A stretch of 64,000 bases of DNA, taken from assembly GCF_023617305.1 (NCBI RefSeq), contig NZ_CP081485.1, forward strand, positions 1,168,501 through 1,232,500. The letters run 5' to 3'. The stretch is from Methanobrevibacter sp. TLL-48-HuF1. GTDB lineage: Archaea; Methanobacteriota; Methanobacteria; Methanobacteriales; Methanobacteriaceae. This document shows, in pieces, positions 40,456 to 49,888 of the stretch (positions are counted from its first letter, which is position 1; each line of letters starts with the position of its first letter). Below the pieces are notes generated by a model. The model worked only from the letters and a program-made list of their open reading frames with translations. It was not told where the DNA came from and did not search any database. The translations under genes were made by a program, and so were the position numbers.

Positions 40456-41808
40456 CTATTTAAACCATTCTTTAGATTGTTCAAGTAATTCATTAATAAT
40501 GGTTTTAGATGAACCGATATATGTATGAGGATTCATAATTTTTTCAACATCTTCAGGTGTTAGGTATTTTTGGACATCTTCTTCTTCTAAAATAAGTTCT
40601 CCTAAAAGACCGCCTTCTTTATTAGCTTTAATAGCATTTCTCCTTACGATTCCATATGCAGTTTGTTTTCCCATTCCGCTTCTTGTAAGTTCTGCCATTA
40701 ATCTTTCAGCCATAATTAATCCGTTAGTTAAGTTTAAATTTCTTTCAATATTCTCGTCGTAGAATACTAAATTGCTCATTAATTTAATAGTTAAATTGAG
40801 GATGTAATCAGTTAAAATACAGCTTTCTGGAAACATTATTCTTTCACATGATGAATTGGTTAAGTCTCTTTCATGCCAGAGAGGGTTGTTGTCAAGTGCT
40901 GCATTTACAAATGATTTTACAATTCTTGCAATACCACAAATACGTTCTGCTGTAATTGGGTTCATTTTATGTGGCATTGTACTGCTTCCCACCTGTTTTT
41001 CAGGATCAAAGTATTCACCAAGTTCCATGAGTTCAGTTCTTTGGAGGCTTCTGATTTCTAGAGCTATTTTATCTAAAGTACTTGCAATATTAGCTAATGT
41101 TGAAATGAATTCCACATGATTGTCTCTTTGAACAACCTGATTGGTAATTGTAGCTGCAGGTAATCCTAAGATATTAGCTACTTCTTTATGGATTTTCCAT
41201 CCGTCTTCACCAAGAGCTGCTGTAGTACCAACTGCACCATCCATCATAGATACACAAACATTTTTTTGAGCATTTTCCAATCTTTCATATTGTCTGTGAA
41301 GTTCATCAGCCCAAATACCGAATTTCATACCGTAGGTAGTTGGAAGTGCATGCTGACCATGGGTACGGCCAATGCAGACTTTATCGATATTTTCTTTAGT
41401 TAAATCAAGCATTATTTTAGTTAATTTTTCTACTTTTTCTTTTAAAACTTCAATTGAATCATTTAAAAGTAAAGAATTGGAGCTGTCTACAACATCATTT
41501 GAAGTAGCTCCGAAGTGGACATATTCTCCAGCATCATTATCACAGACTTCTCCAATAGCTTTAACTAATGCAGCTATGTCATGTTTAGTTTGAGCTTCAA
41601 TTTCATCTACTCTTTCTAATTTAACATATTTGGTATTAGCTTTAGCTGCTATTTCATCTGCTACTTCTTGAGGAATTATGCCAAGTTTTCCTTCTGCCTG
41701 AGCTAGAGCAGATTCTACATCTAATTTTCTCTGTAATTTGTTTTCAGTTTCCCAAATGGATTTCATTTCAGGAGTACCATATCTGTATTCTATTGGATGT
41801 ATAGCCAT
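40456..41808 (-). CDS. purB: Adenylosuccinate lyase
   Basis: Cleaves SAICAR and adenylosuccinate in purine synthesis. The 450 residues carry the fumarase/aspartase-superfamily signature GSSTMPHKMNP near 285 and the catalytic His region GRTHGQHALPTT near 142-153. Length matches the family. Divergent from the small regulator operon. Confidence 0.97.
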   Translation of the reverse strand: MAIHPIEYRYGTPEMKSIWETENKLQRKLDVESALAQAEGKLGIIPQEVADEIAAKANTKYVKLERVDEIEAQTKHDIAALVKAIGEVCDNDAGEYVHFGATSNDVVDSSNSLLLNDSIEVLKEKVEKLTKIMLDLTKENIDKVCIGRTHGQHALPTTYGMKFGIWADELHRQYERLENAQKNVCVSMMDGAVGTTAALGEDGWKIHKEVANILGLPAATITNQVVQRDNHVEFISTLANIASTLDKIALEIRSLQRTELMELGEYFDPEKQVGSSTMPHKMNPITAERICGIARIVKSFVNAALDNNPLWHERDLTNSSCERIMFPESCILTDYILNLTIKLMSNLVFYDENIERNLNLTNGLIMAERLMAELTRSGMGKQTAYGIVRRNAIKANKEGGLLGELILEEEDVQKYLTPEDVEKIMNPHTYIGSSKTIINELLEQSKEWFK

Positions 41809-41910
41809 TTTATATCATCTCAGTTTTATTTAATAATATTAATATATTGATTTTTTTAGTATTTTATACTATTCTTAATTAAATCTTTTTTGATGAGTGG
41901 TGGTGGTTAA

Positions 41911-41983
41911 GTTTATAATATATGATATGAATATATATTAGTAAATTATTTTTTACTAAGTATAAAAAAACTTAGGTGATTTT
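41911..41983 (+). promoter_or_regulatory. Promoter and possible operator of the XRE regulator operon
   Basis: A TATA-like GTTTATAATATATG begins at 41911. The inverted repeat TTAGTAAA (41938-41945) / TTTACTAA (41952-41959) with a 6-base spacer lies at the expected transcription start, where a bound repressor could block initiation. AGGTGAT (41974-41980) is the Shine-Dalgarno site for the TTG at 41984. Confidence 0.45.
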
Positions 41984-42187
41984 TTGGAAACTAAAATTAA
42001 AGAATTTCGTAATGAAAAAGGATTAAGTCAACAAAAATTGGCAGATTTAACTGGTGTCACAAGACAAACAATAAATGCCTTGGAAAATGCTAGATATAAT
42101 CCTTCTTTACTTTTAGCCTTTAGAATAACTAAGATTTTAGATAAAGAAAACATTGAGGATGTTTTCATCATTGATGATGGTGAGTGA
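41984..42187 (+). CDS. Small XRE-family HTH transcription regulator
   Basis: A 67-residue helix-turn-helix protein: IKEFRNEKGLSQQKLADLTGVTRQTINALEN (about 5-35) is a complete HTH_3 motif. There is no ligand domain, as in the small regulators often paired with membrane proteins. The TTG start follows AGGTGAT. A perfect inverted repeat in its promoter suggests autoregulation. Followed by a DUF4013 membrane protein after 3 bases. Confidence 0.88.
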   Translation: METKIKEFRNEKGLSQQKLADLTGVTRQTINALENARYNPSLLLAFRITKILDKENIEDVFIIDDGE

Positions 42188-42190
42188 GAG

Positions 42191-42919
42191 ATGATATTAG
42201 ATATTTATAAAGATTCCTTTGAATATGCTTCTAAAAATGTAAAAAATCTCTTGATTTTAGGAGTGTTTTACTTATTTGGTTTTTTAGTCATTCCTATGTT
42301 CTTCATTTTAGGTTATAATTATAGAATTATTAAAATAGCTACTGAAGGAATGATTAATGGTGATGATGAACTTCCTGAATTCGAAAACTGGACTTTGATG
42401 CTAGTTGAAGGAATTAAATGTTTTGTTGTGTATTTAGGTTATTTGATTATTCCAATCCTTGTATTTTTGGGTATTCTATGGGGCTGTGGCCAAGCTAATA
42501 ATCTTTCTTTAAGTATTGTTGGGTTTATAGTAGGGATTGTTATTTTATTAGTATTTGCATTGTATTCATTTTTAGCTATTTCTCATATGGCTACAAATGA
42601 CGGATCAATGAAAGCGGCATTTGATGTAAAAGAAATAACAAATATTGCTAAGTCCATTGGGTGGACAAGATGCTTTACAACATATATTGGAATGGTAATA
42701 CTTGTCAGTGTAATTATTTGTGTTGTTGTTAGTATAGTTTTAGCAGTTTTAATGGTTTTAGGGGTTGCTACTGTTTCTGCAGTTCCAGTAATGGGTGTAG
42801 CTACTGTAGCTGGTGTTGTATCAACTTTAATCATTAACTTTGTAATAACATTTATTGCAATGCCTTACTTACAGATATTCCAAAGCCGTTGTCAAGGTCT
42901 ACTTTATAATATTAGGTGA
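42191..42919 (+). CDS. DUF4013-type membrane protein
   Basis: 242 residues, several hydrophobic segments, matching the DUF4013 layout: N-terminal YKDSFEYASKNVKNLLILG, a middle EFENWTLMLVEGIK amphipathic segment, and further hydrophobic stretches (Val/Ile-rich near 170-220). GGTGAG precedes the ATG at 42191. It is paired with the HTH gene, so it may be the controlled target. Function unknown. Confidence 0.75.
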   Translation: MILDIYKDSFEYASKNVKNLLILGVFYLFGFLVIPMFFILGYNYRIIKIATEGMINGDDELPEFENWTLMLVEGIKCFVVYLGYLIIPILVFLGILWGCGQANNLSLSIVGFIVGIVILLVFALYSFLAISHMATNDGSMKAAFDVKEITNIAKSIGWTRCFTTYIGMVILVSVIICVVVSIVLAVLMVLGVATVSAVPVMGVATVAGVVSTLIINFVITFIAMPYLQIFQSRCQGLLYNIR

Positions 42920-42929
42920 TTTTTCACCT
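42914..42929 (+). terminator. Terminator hairpin with the stop codon in the stem (DUF4013 gene)
   Basis: AGGTGA (42914-42919) and TCACCT (42924-42929), 6 bp with a TTTT loop, followed by T8 (42931-42938). The TGA stop (42917-42919) is part of the stem. One of the cleanest terminators in the window. Confidence 0.7.
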
Positions 42930-42956
42930 CTTTTTTTTATTTAGGGCTTTGTTATT

Positions 42957-43703
42957 ATGCCATCATTAAATAAGGCAATTAAACAGACTACTTTGATTGA
43001 ATTATTAATTATAATTTTGTGTTTTTACTTAATATATCTGGTAGCTGGGTTTTACGGTTTTAATGTAGATATGGAATGGATGTACCTAGTTATTGTTGCT
43101 TATATTCTTATTAAATCCAGAAAATATGCAGCTGAAACTGATGTAAATATTTTTTCTAAAATTAAATTTAGATATGTATTTTTAATAGTTATTGTAAATG
43201 TATTTTTTTCATATGGGATGTTGTACTTAGCTAACACCTTAAATATAGGGAGTCTTTTAAGTTTTAGCTTAATTCCAAGTCTGAAAAGCATAGCTTTTAT
43301 TGGAGGCTTAATTGGAACTATTTTAATCTCTCCAATTTCTGAAGAAATAATTTTCAGAGGAATTATTTTAAACAGGCTGAAATTAGTTGTTCCAGTTAAT
43401 ATGGCTATTTTGGTATCTTCATTATGTTTCGGAGTTCTTCATGGATATGGAAGTATGATTTCAGCATTTGTATTTGGATTGTGTATGTGTATTTTGTATA
43501 TTAAAACAGACAACATTCTTGTTCCTGTATTTGCACATATTATGAATAATTTCTTTGCAGAATCTTTATTTTATTTGGATAGAGATGCAATACTTTTTAA
43601 CAATGATTTGGTAATGATTACAATTACTATTTTAGCTATTCTATCTTTATATTTAATATTGAACTCTTTAAAGATTGAATGGAAATTTTTAGATAAGAAA
43701 TAA
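42957..43703 (+). CDS. CPBP family intramembrane metalloprotease (second copy)
   Basis: 248 residues with about seven hydrophobic segments. Family motifs: EEIIFRGIILNRL (Glu pair), FGVLHGYGSM (His), VPVFAHIMNN (His). It shares phrases with the copy at 3395-4201 (TDNILxPxxxHxxNN, ISAFxFGxCMCILYxKT). Follows the DUF4013 gene after a strong terminator, so it may have its own promoter. Substrate unknown. Confidence 0.82.
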   Translation: MPSLNKAIKQTTLIELLIIILCFYLIYLVAGFYGFNVDMEWMYLVIVAYILIKSRKYAAETDVNIFSKIKFRYVFLIVIVNVFFSYGMLYLANTLNIGSLLSFSLIPSLKSIAFIGGLIGTILISPISEEIIFRGIILNRLKLVVPVNMAILVSSLCFGVLHGYGSMISAFVFGLCMCILYIKTDNILVPVFAHIMNNFFAESLFYLDRDAILFNNDLVMITITILAILSLYLILNSLKIEWKFLDKK

Positions 43704-43750
43704 TACTTTATATATGCTGAAAATTAATTATATAATTAGGTGTTTTTACT

Positions 43751-44149
43751 ATGAATATTAAAATGGTGGGCCTTGCAGTAGTTATTGCAGGAGTATCTTT
43801 ATGTGTAATGTTTTTTGACTCTTATAAGTATATGGTTGCTGCACTGACTGTTGTTGTTTTCGGATTCCTTATAGCTTTAATAGGTTATTTGTCTGATGTT
43901 AAAAAGCAAAAAATAATTAATGACAGGTTAGATGATGATATTGAAAGGGTTATTCAACCTTTAATAACTAAATATTCTAATTTAAATAAACAATATTCTA
44001 GCCAGTATGATGGCGAGGAGTATGTTCAAAAAAGAATGGAATTGAATCGTAGTTTGGAAAAAGAACTTACTGAAAATCTTCCTTATTTGGAAAGCAGGCA
44101 AATTAAAAAGATTGTCATTAATTTTAGTAGGGAACAAAACAAATTATAA
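43751..44149 (+). CDS. Small membrane protein with coiled-coil tail
   Basis: 132 residues: two N-terminal hydrophobic segments (about 7-22 and 28-48), then a charged helical domain (about 55-130) rich in Lys/Glu/Asn and compatible with a coiled coil. I do not recognise a family. Preceded by a TTAGGTGTTTTT site and followed by the trp promoter. No functional link to trp is apparent. Confidence 0.6.
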   Translation: MNIKMVGLAVVIAGVSLCVMFFDSYKYMVAALTVVVFGFLIALIGYLSDVKKQKIINDRLDDDIERVIQPLITKYSNLNKQYSSQYDGEEYVQKRMELNRSLEKELTENLPYLESRQIKKIVINFSREQNKL

Positions 44150-44171
44150 TTTTTTTTCAAATAAATTATAA

Positions 44172-44235
44172 TGTACAAAAAAGTACAACAAGGATTTAAA
44201 TAGTACATTATTCTAAGTATATTATAGTGATTAAA
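44172..44235 (+). promoter_or_regulatory. trp operon promoter with TRP-box-like operators
   Basis: TGTACA at 44172-44177 and AGTACA at 44182-44187 form the inverted repeat TGTAC...GTACA, and a further AGTACA is at 44202-44207. TTTAAATA (44195-44202) is the TATA box, and the last site overlaps its downstream edge. The known TrpY repressor of Methanothermobacter binds TGTACA boxes in its trp promoter. No trpY gene is adjacent here. The assignment to TrpY is inference. Confidence 0.65.
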
Positions 44236-45744
44236 ATGTTTTCCCCAAGTTTGGATGAAGTAAAAGAAATTGCAAAAAATAACGAATATAAACGAATTCC
44301 GGTAGCTTATGAAATGTACTCTGATATAGCTACTCCAATAGAAGTATTAAGGATTTTAAAAGAAATTAGTAAACATTGTTATATGCTGGAAAGTGTTGAA
44401 GATTCACAAAAATGGGGAAGATACAGTTTTTTAGGTTTTGATCCACTTTTAGAATTTACCTGTCAAAATGGACGGGTTCAAATTAAAGGAGACAGCGAAT
44501 TTGAAGACAGCTCCAAATTAACTGATGAGGATAAGATAATTATCGAAACAGATGATCCTGGTGAAGTTATTAAAGATTTGGTTAGACAAAACAAATCTCC
44601 AAAATTACCTGATTTACCTCCGTTTACCGGTGGTTTTGTAGGATATTTTGCTTATGATTATATTAAATATGCAGAACCTTCCTTAAACCTTGATGCTGAA
44701 AATCAGGATCAGTTTAAAGATATTGATTTAATGTTATTTGATAAGGTTGTTGCATTTGATAATTTCAGACAGAAAATTGTTTTAATTGCAAATATGAAAA
44801 CAGACAATTTGGATAAAAATTATAAAAAAGCCTGTGATGATTTGAAAAAAATAGCCAAATTAATTAAAACAGGCAAAAAAGCAAAAATTGAACCATTAAC
44901 TTTAAAATCAGATTTCAAACCGGTGTTTTCACGTGAAAAATATTGTCAAATGGTAGATAAGGCTAAAGAGTATATTAAAGAAGGAGATATTTTTCAGGTT
45001 GTACTGTCAAACAGAATTGAAGCAGACATTTCCGGAAGCCTGTTTGATACTTACAGGGTTTTAAGAACTACAAATCCTTCACCTTACATGTTTTATTTTT
45101 CAAGTGATGATATTGAAATAGCAGGAGCTTCACCTGAAACTTTAGTTAAATTAAACAATAGAAAATTATATACATTTCCACTAGCTGGAACAAGGCCAAG
45201 AGGAAAAACCGAAAAAGAAGATTTGGCTCTTGAAAAAGAGTTGTTAAGTGATGAAAAAGAACTGGCTGAACATAATATGCTTGTAGATCTGGGACGTAAC
45301 GACATTGGAAAAATATCTGAAATGGGTTCTGTCAGTGTTGATAAATACCTGTCAATTGAGAGATTTTCTCATGTAATGCATATTGGTTCAACAGTATCTG
45401 GAACTTTAAGAAAAGATTTGGATTCACTTGCAGCTATTGATTCAATACTTCCTGCAGGAACACTGTCCGGAGCTCCAAAAATAAGGGCTTGTGAAATTAT
45501 TAATGAACTTGAAAATAATAAAAGGGGAATTTATGGTGGAGCTATTGGATATATTGATTTAAGCGGTAATGTAGATACCTGTATATCAATTAGAATAGCT
45601 TTTGCACGTAACAATAAAGTTTTCATAAGATCAGGTGCAGGAATTGTAGCTGACAGTGTTCCAGATAATGAATTTGATGAATGTTTAAACAAGGCGGCGG
45701 CAGTTATTGATGCTTTAAAAATAGCTGATGGGGGAATTTTATGA
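44236..45744 (+). CDS. trpE: Anthranilate synthase component I
   Basis: Makes anthranilate from chorismate with TrpG. About 502 residues. The tryptophan-feedback region LESVEDSQKWGRYSFLG (LES near 51) and the C-terminal catalytic core with GTRPRG, ELLSDEKELAEHNMLVDLGRNDIG and FSHVMHIGSTV are all present. The ATG at 44236 is chosen over GTG 44227 (inside the Shine-Dalgarno-like site). The leader would be only about 10 bases. First gene of the operon, with ATGA overlap to trpG. Confidence 0.95.
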   Translation: MFSPSLDEVKEIAKNNEYKRIPVAYEMYSDIATPIEVLRILKEISKHCYMLESVEDSQKWGRYSFLGFDPLLEFTCQNGRVQIKGDSEFEDSSKLTDEDKIIIETDDPGEVIKDLVRQNKSPKLPDLPPFTGGFVGYFAYDYIKYAEPSLNLDAENQDQFKDIDLMLFDKVVAFDNFRQKIVLIANMKTDNLDKNYKKACDDLKKIAKLIKTGKKAKIEPLTLKSDFKPVFSREKYCQMVDKAKEYIKEGDIFQVVLSNRIEADISGSLFDTYRVLRTTNPSPYMFYFSSDDIEIAGASPETLVKLNNRKLYTFPLAGTRPRGKTEKEDLALEKELLSDEKELAEHNMLVDLGRNDIGKISEMGSVSVDKYLSIERFSHVMHIGSTVSGTLRKDLDSLAAIDSILPAGTLSGAPKIRACEIINELENNKRGIYGGAIGYIDLSGNVDTCISIRIAFARNNKVFIRSGAGIVADSVPDNEFDECLNKAAAVIDALKIADGGIL

Positions 45745-46325
45745 TTTTATTAATAGATAACTATGATAGCTTTTCATATAACTTGTATCAATTAATCGGA
45801 CAGGTAAATGATGATATTGAAGTTTATAGAAATGACAAAATCACCCCTGACGAAATTGAAGATTTAAATCCTGAAGCTATTATTTTATCTCCTGGTCCTG
45901 GAAGGCCGGAAGATGCGGGAATCTGTGTCGACACTGTTAAAAAATTCCATGATAAAATACCAATTTTAGGAGTTTGTCTTGGTCATCAGGCAATATGTGT
46001 GGCATTTGGAGGTAAAATATCTTATGCAAGTAAATTAATGCATGGAAAATCATCAATAGCTAAATTAAATAAAGACCCAATTTTTAAAGGTTTAAATGAT
46101 GAAATTACTGTTGGAAGATATCATTCTTTAAGTTTGGTTGAAACTACACTGCCTAAAGATTTAAGAATAATTTCCAAAACAGCAGATAATGGAGAAATAA
46201 TGGCCGTTAAACATGAAAAATACGATATTTATGGTCTTCAGTTTCATCCGGAATCAATATTGACTCCTGATGGAATTACAATAATTGAAAATTTCATAAA
46301 CAAAATAATTAGGGAGGATAATTAA
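45741..46325 (+). CDS. trpG: Anthranilate synthase component II (glutaminase)
   Basis: Supplies ammonia from glutamine to TrpE. 194 residues; nucleophile Cys in LGVCLGHQAI, His/Glu in QFHPESIL, and the LSPGPGRPEDAG loop. Its ATG overlaps the trpE stop by 4 bases (ATGA), so translation is coupled. A small, single-domain glutaminase, not fused to trpD. Confidence 0.96.
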   Translation: MILLIDNYDSFSYNLYQLIGQVNDDIEVYRNDKITPDEIEDLNPEAIILSPGPGRPEDAGICVDTVKKFHDKIPILGVCLGHQAICVAFGGKISYASKLMHGKSSIAKLNKDPIFKGLNDEITVGRYHSLSLVETTLPKDLRIISKTADNGEIMAVKHEKYDIYGLQFHPESILTPDGITIIENFINKIIREDN

Positions 46326-47333
46326 ATGATTAAAGAAGCTATTTTAAAAGTCATAAGCGGAAATGATTTAAATGCTGATGAAGCTTATAATACAATGGAT
46401 GAAATAATGTCTGGGGAAGCTAGTGAAGTTCAGATGAGTGCTTACCTGACAGCTTTATCAATGAAGGGTGAAACAATTGAAGAAATTACAGCTTCTGCAA
46501 AAGCTATGAGAGCACACTGTGTAAAACTGTTAAATGATGAAGAAGTCCTGGAAATAGTTGGAACCGGTGGAGACGGGTCTAACAGTTTCAATATATCAAC
46601 AACATCTTCAATTGTAATTTCTGCAGCGGGAGTTCCGGTAGCTAAACATGGAAACAGATCAGCGTCAAGTAAGTGTGGTGCAGCTGATGTTTTAGAAGCT
46701 TTAGGTGTTAATATTTATATTGAGCCAGAAAAAAGTCTGGAAATATTAAAAGAGATTAATTTATGCTTCTTATTTGCTCAAAATTATCATTTAGCTATGA
46801 AATTTGTAGCTGGAGTCAGAAAAGAATTATCTATAAGAACAATATTCAATGTTTTAGGACCTCTGACAAATCCTGCAGGCGCTGCAATGCAGGTTTTGGG
46901 AGTTTATGACGAATCACTTGTAAAACCTCTTTGTGAAGTCCTTAAAAATCTGGGAGTTAAATCTGCATTGTCAGTACACGGTCAGGACGGACTGGATGAA
47001 ATTTCAGTTAGTGATAAAACATCCATCTGCGAACTTAAAGATGGAGAGTTAAAATGTTATGAAATAGCTCCTGAAGACTTTGGAATGGAGAGATGTTCTA
47101 AAGAAGATCTTGTAGGTGGAAACCCTAGGGAAAATGCAGAAATTACATTGTCTATTTTAAATGGCCAAAAAGGACCAAAAAGAAATGCAGTTGTTTTAAA
47201 CTCTGCTGCTGCTTTGTATGTAGCTGGAAAAGCAGACTCTATAGCTGATGGTGTTAGATTAGCCAGTGAAATTATTGATTCTGGTAGAGCTAAAAAACAG
47301 CTTGAGAAATTTATTGAATACACAAACAGTTGA
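46326..47333 (+). CDS. trpD: Anthranilate phosphoribosyltransferase
   Basis: Transfers phosphoribose to anthranilate. 335 residues; the PRPP-binding [15 protein letters not shown] and [12 protein letters not shown] motifs and the DEISV motif are normal. GGAGGATAATTAA provides a Shine-Dalgarno site. Here trpD lies third, between trpG and trpC; in Methanothermobacter it is last in the operon. No frame problems. Confidence 0.96.
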   Translation: MIKEAILKVISGNDLNADEAYNTMDEIMSGEASEVQMSAYLTALSMKGETIEEITASAKAMRAHCVKLLNDEEVLEIVGTGGDGSNSFNISTTSSIVISAAGVPVAKHGNRSASSKCGAADVLEALGVNIYIEPEKSLEILKEINLCFLFAQNYHLAMKFVAGVRKELSIRTIFNVLGPLTNPAGAAMQVLGVYDESLVKPLCEVLKNLGVKSALSVHGQDGLDEISVSDKTSICELKDGELKCYEIAPEDFGMERCSKEDLVGGNPRENAEITLSILNGQKGPKRNAVVLNSAAALYVAGKADSIADGVRLASEIIDSGRAKKQLEKFIEYTNS

Positions 47334-47337
47334 TTTT

Positions 47338-48114
47338 ATGTTAGATAAAATAGTTGAAAAAACAAAAGAAAGGGTGTCTGAAGCTAAAAAGGTTAATTCA
47401 TTAGATAAACTCAAATATAAAATATTCGATCTTGATGTTTATTTCAATTATCCTTTTAAAAAAGCCCTAGGCAGTGATGATATCAGCATTATTGCTGAAG
47501 TTAAAAAAGCATCTCCATCTAAAGGTTTAATAGCTGAAGATTTTGATTATGTAAATATTGCAAAAGAATATGAAGCTGCAGGAGCATCAGCTATTTCAGT
47601 TTTAACAGAACCTTACTTTTTTCAGGGTTCTGATGATTATTTAAATGAAATAGTTAAAAATGTTAAAATTCCAGTACTTAGGAAGGATTTTGTTGTTGAC
47701 GAGTACATGATTTATGAAGCCAAGTTACTTGGAGCATCTGCAGTATTGCTTATTGTATCTATTTTATCTGATGAGCAATTGGAACAGTATCTGACTATAA
47801 CTCGTGTTTTGGGAATGTCTGCTATTGTTGAAGCTCATGATGAAAATGAAATTAAAAGGGCGATTGATGCAGGTGCAGATATTATTGGTGTAAATAATAG
47901 AAATTTAAAAGATTTTAGTGTAGATATTGAAAACAGTATTCGCCTACATAGATGTGTAGAGGAAGATATCCTATTTATTTCTGAAAGTGGTATTAAAACA
48001 AAAGAAGATGTTGCCAGATTAAAAGAAAATAATGTTGATGCAGTTTTGATAGGCGAAACTTTAATGAAATCACCAGATAAGAAGGCAATGATTCAGGAGT
48101 TTAAGAATGGTTAA
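47338..48114 (+). CDS. trpC: Indole-3-glycerol phosphate synthase
   Basis: Forms the indole ring from CdRP. About 258 residues with the TIM-barrel signatures [10 protein letters not shown] (catalytic Lys), [21 protein letters not shown] and [10 protein letters not shown], and a final SESGI. The ATG at 47338 is chosen; the longer open frame from 47266 only overlaps trpD. It overlaps trpF by 8 bases. Translation appears coupled since no strong Shine-Dalgarno site is present. Confidence 0.95.
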   Translation: MLDKIVEKTKERVSEAKKVNSLDKLKYKIFDLDVYFNYPFKKALGSDDISIIAEVKKASPSKGLIAEDFDYVNIAKEYEAAGASAISVLTEPYFFQGSDDYLNEIVKNVKIPVLRKDFVVDEYMIYEAKLLGASAVLLIVSILSDEQLEQYLTITRVLGMSAIVEAHDENEIKRAIDAGADIIGVNNRNLKDFSVDIENSIRLHRCVEEDILFISESGIKTKEDVARLKENNVDAVLIGETLMKSPDKKAMIQEFKNG

Positions 48115-49888
48115 AATCAAAATCTGCGGACTTAAACGATTGGAGGATATAGAGTTTGCAAACAAATACAAACCGGATTATGTAGGATTTGTATTTGCTG
48201 AAAGTAAAAGGAAAGTAGATTATAATCTTGCAAAACAAATGAAAGCAAAACTCTGCGAAGATATTCAAAGTGTTGGCGTTTTTGTAGATGCAGACATTAG
48301 TGAAATCCTGAAATTATGCAGTGACGGTACAATTGATATTGCACAGCTTCATGGGATGGAAAACAAAGAGTATATTAAAACTCTTAAAGAAAAAACAGAT
48401 TACAAATTAAAGATTATTAAAGCTATTGAAGTATCTGAAAATACAGATTTTTCTGAGTATGATGATTCATTAGCTGATTATTTGTTGCTTGACAGTGGAA
48501 AAGGATCAGACAAAACCTTTGACTGGCGGCTGATTAGAAAAAACTTAAAAAAGGAATTCTTTCTGGCAGGCGGGTTAAACAGTGAAAATATCACTCAAGC
48601 TATTGGGGAAGTTAGGCCATATGCAATTGATTTAAGCAGTGGTGTTGAAACTGACGGATTTAAAGATGAATATAAAATAAAAAAAGTCATGGAGGCTAAA
48701 AATATGAATAATGGAAGATATGGGGAATACGGCGGACAGTATATCTCCGAAACTTTAATGAATGAATTAATTTACTTGGAAGAACAGTATTATCATTATA
48801 TGAATGATTCGGAATTTGTAGAAGAATTAAATACACTTTTAAAAGAATATGCTGGCAGACCTTCTTTGTTATACTATGCAAAAAGAATGACTGAAGATTT
48901 GGGAGGAGCTAAAATTTATTTAAAGCGTGAAGATTTAAATCACACAGGAGCTCATAAAATCAACAATGTCCTTGGTCAGGTTTTACTGGCTAAAAAAATG
49001 GGAAAAACAAGAGTAATAGCTGAAACTGGAGCAGGTCAGCATGGAGTAGCTACAGCAACAGCAGCAGCACTTCTGGATATGGAATGTGAAGTGTACATGG
49101 GTGAATTAGACACCAAACGTCAGGCTTTAAATGTTTATAGGATGGAACTGCTTGGAGCAAAAGTTCATCCGGTAAAATCAGGAACAAAAACCTTAAAAGA
49201 TGCAGTTAACGATGCTTTTAGAGACTGGATTGGAAGAGTTCATGATACAAATTATGTAATAGGTTCAACAATGGGTCCTCATCCATTTCCAATGATGGTT
49301 AGAGACTTCCAGGCAGTAATAAGTGCTGAAGCCCGTAAACAGTTCTTGGAAAAAGAAGGAAAACTTCCTGATGCAGTTTTAGCGTGTGTTGGTGGTGGAA
49401 GTAATGCTATGGGTGCATTTTACAACTTCATAGATGATAAGGATGTTAAATTAATCGGATGTGAAGCAGGAGGAAAAGGAGTGGATACTCCATATAATGC
49501 AGCAGCTTTGACTAACGGACAAATCGGAATATTTCATGGGATGAAATCTATATTTAATCAGGGAGAATATGGGCAGATATCTGAAGTTTATTCTGTTTCA
49601 GCAGGTCTTGATTATCCTGGAGTAGGTCCTGAACATGCACATTTAAGAGATATTGGAAGAGCAGAATATGTGCCGGTTACAGATGAAGAAGCAGTGAATG
49701 CTTTTGAATATTTGTCAAAAATGGAAGGAATCATTCCGGCTATTGAAAGTGCTCATGCAGTAGCACACGCAATGAAAATAGCTCCAAAAATGGATAAAGA
49801 TGAAATTATTATGATATGTCTTTCAGGAAGGGGAGACAAGGATGTTGCATCAATTGCAAGATATAGGGGAGTTGAGTTATATGAGTAA
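48107..49888 (+). CDS. trpFB: TrpF-TrpB fusion: phosphoribosylanthranilate isomerase / tryptophan synthase beta
   Basis: One uninterrupted frame of 593 residues. Residues 1 to about 196 are TrpF ([15 protein letters not shown], then [13 protein letters not shown]), and from 200 TrpB starts ([16 protein letters not shown]) with PLP Lys284 in HTGAHKINN and the Gly loop GGGSNAMG. There is almost no linker, so this is a true in-frame fusion unless the TrpF part ends by an event I cannot see. A GGAGG site (48691-48695) lies 8 bases before the TrpB ATG (48704). Sequencing error is possible but both parts are complete. Confidence 0.88.
   Translation: MVKIKICGLKRLEDIEFANKYKPDYVGFVFAESKRKVDYNLAKQMKAKLCEDIQSVGVFVDADISEILKLCSDGTIDIAQLHGMENKEYIKTLKEKTDYKLKIIKAIEVSENTDFSEYDDSLADYLLLDSGKGSDKTFDWRLIRKNLKKEFFLAGGLNSENITQAIGEVRPYAIDLSSGVETDGFKDEYKIKKVMEAKNMNNGRYGEYGGQYISETLMNELIYLEEQYYHYMNDSEFVEELNTLLKEYAGRPSLLYYAKRMTEDLGGAKIYLKREDLNHTGAHKINNVLGQVLLAKKMGKTRVIAETGAGQHGVATATAAALLDMECEVYMGELDTKRQALNVYRMELLGAKVHPVKSGTKTLKDAVNDAFRDWIGRVHDTNYVIGSTMGPHPFPMMVRDFQAVISAEARKQFLEKEGKLPDAVLACVGGGSNAMGAFYNFIDDKDVKLIGCEAGGKGVDTPYNAAALTNGQIGIFHGMKSIFNQGEYGQISEVYSVSAGLDYPGVGPEHAHLRDIGRAEYVPVTDEEAVNAFEYLSKMEGIIPAIESAHAVAHAMKIAPKMDKDEIIMICLSGRGDKDVASIARYRGVELYE
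48704..49888 (+). CDS. trpB: Candidate separately initiated tryptophan synthase beta
   Basis: Within trpFB, GGAGG (48691-48695) is 8 bases before ATG 48704, giving a stand-alone TrpB of 394 residues, the usual length. Its catalytic Lys would be residue 85 (HTGAHK). The fused form could come from TrpF-initiated ribosomes, and this shorter form from internal initiation, giving extra beta subunit. Whether both exist is unproved. Confidence 0.55.
   Translation: MNNGRYGEYGGQYISETLMNELIYLEEQYYHYMNDSEFVEELNTLLKEYAGRPSLLYYAKRMTEDLGGAKIYLKREDLNHTGAHKINNVLGQVLLAKKMGKTRVIAETGAGQHGVATATAAALLDMECEVYMGELDTKRQALNVYRMELLGAKVHPVKSGTKTLKDAVNDAFRDWIGRVHDTNYVIGSTMGPHPFPMMVRDFQAVISAEARKQFLEKEGKLPDAVLACVGGGSNAMGAFYNFIDDKDVKLIGCEAGGKGVDTPYNAAALTNGQIGIFHGMKSIFNQGEYGQISEVYSVSAGLDYPGVGPEHAHLRDIGRAEYVPVTDEEAVNAFEYLSKMEGIIPAIESAHAVAHAMKIAPKMDKDEIIMICLSGRGDKDVASIARYRGVELYE

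Noticed and set aside
47266-47337. Longer trpC frame starting inside trpD
   Set aside because: The extension only repeats trpD DNA in another frame; ATG 47338 gives the normal protein.
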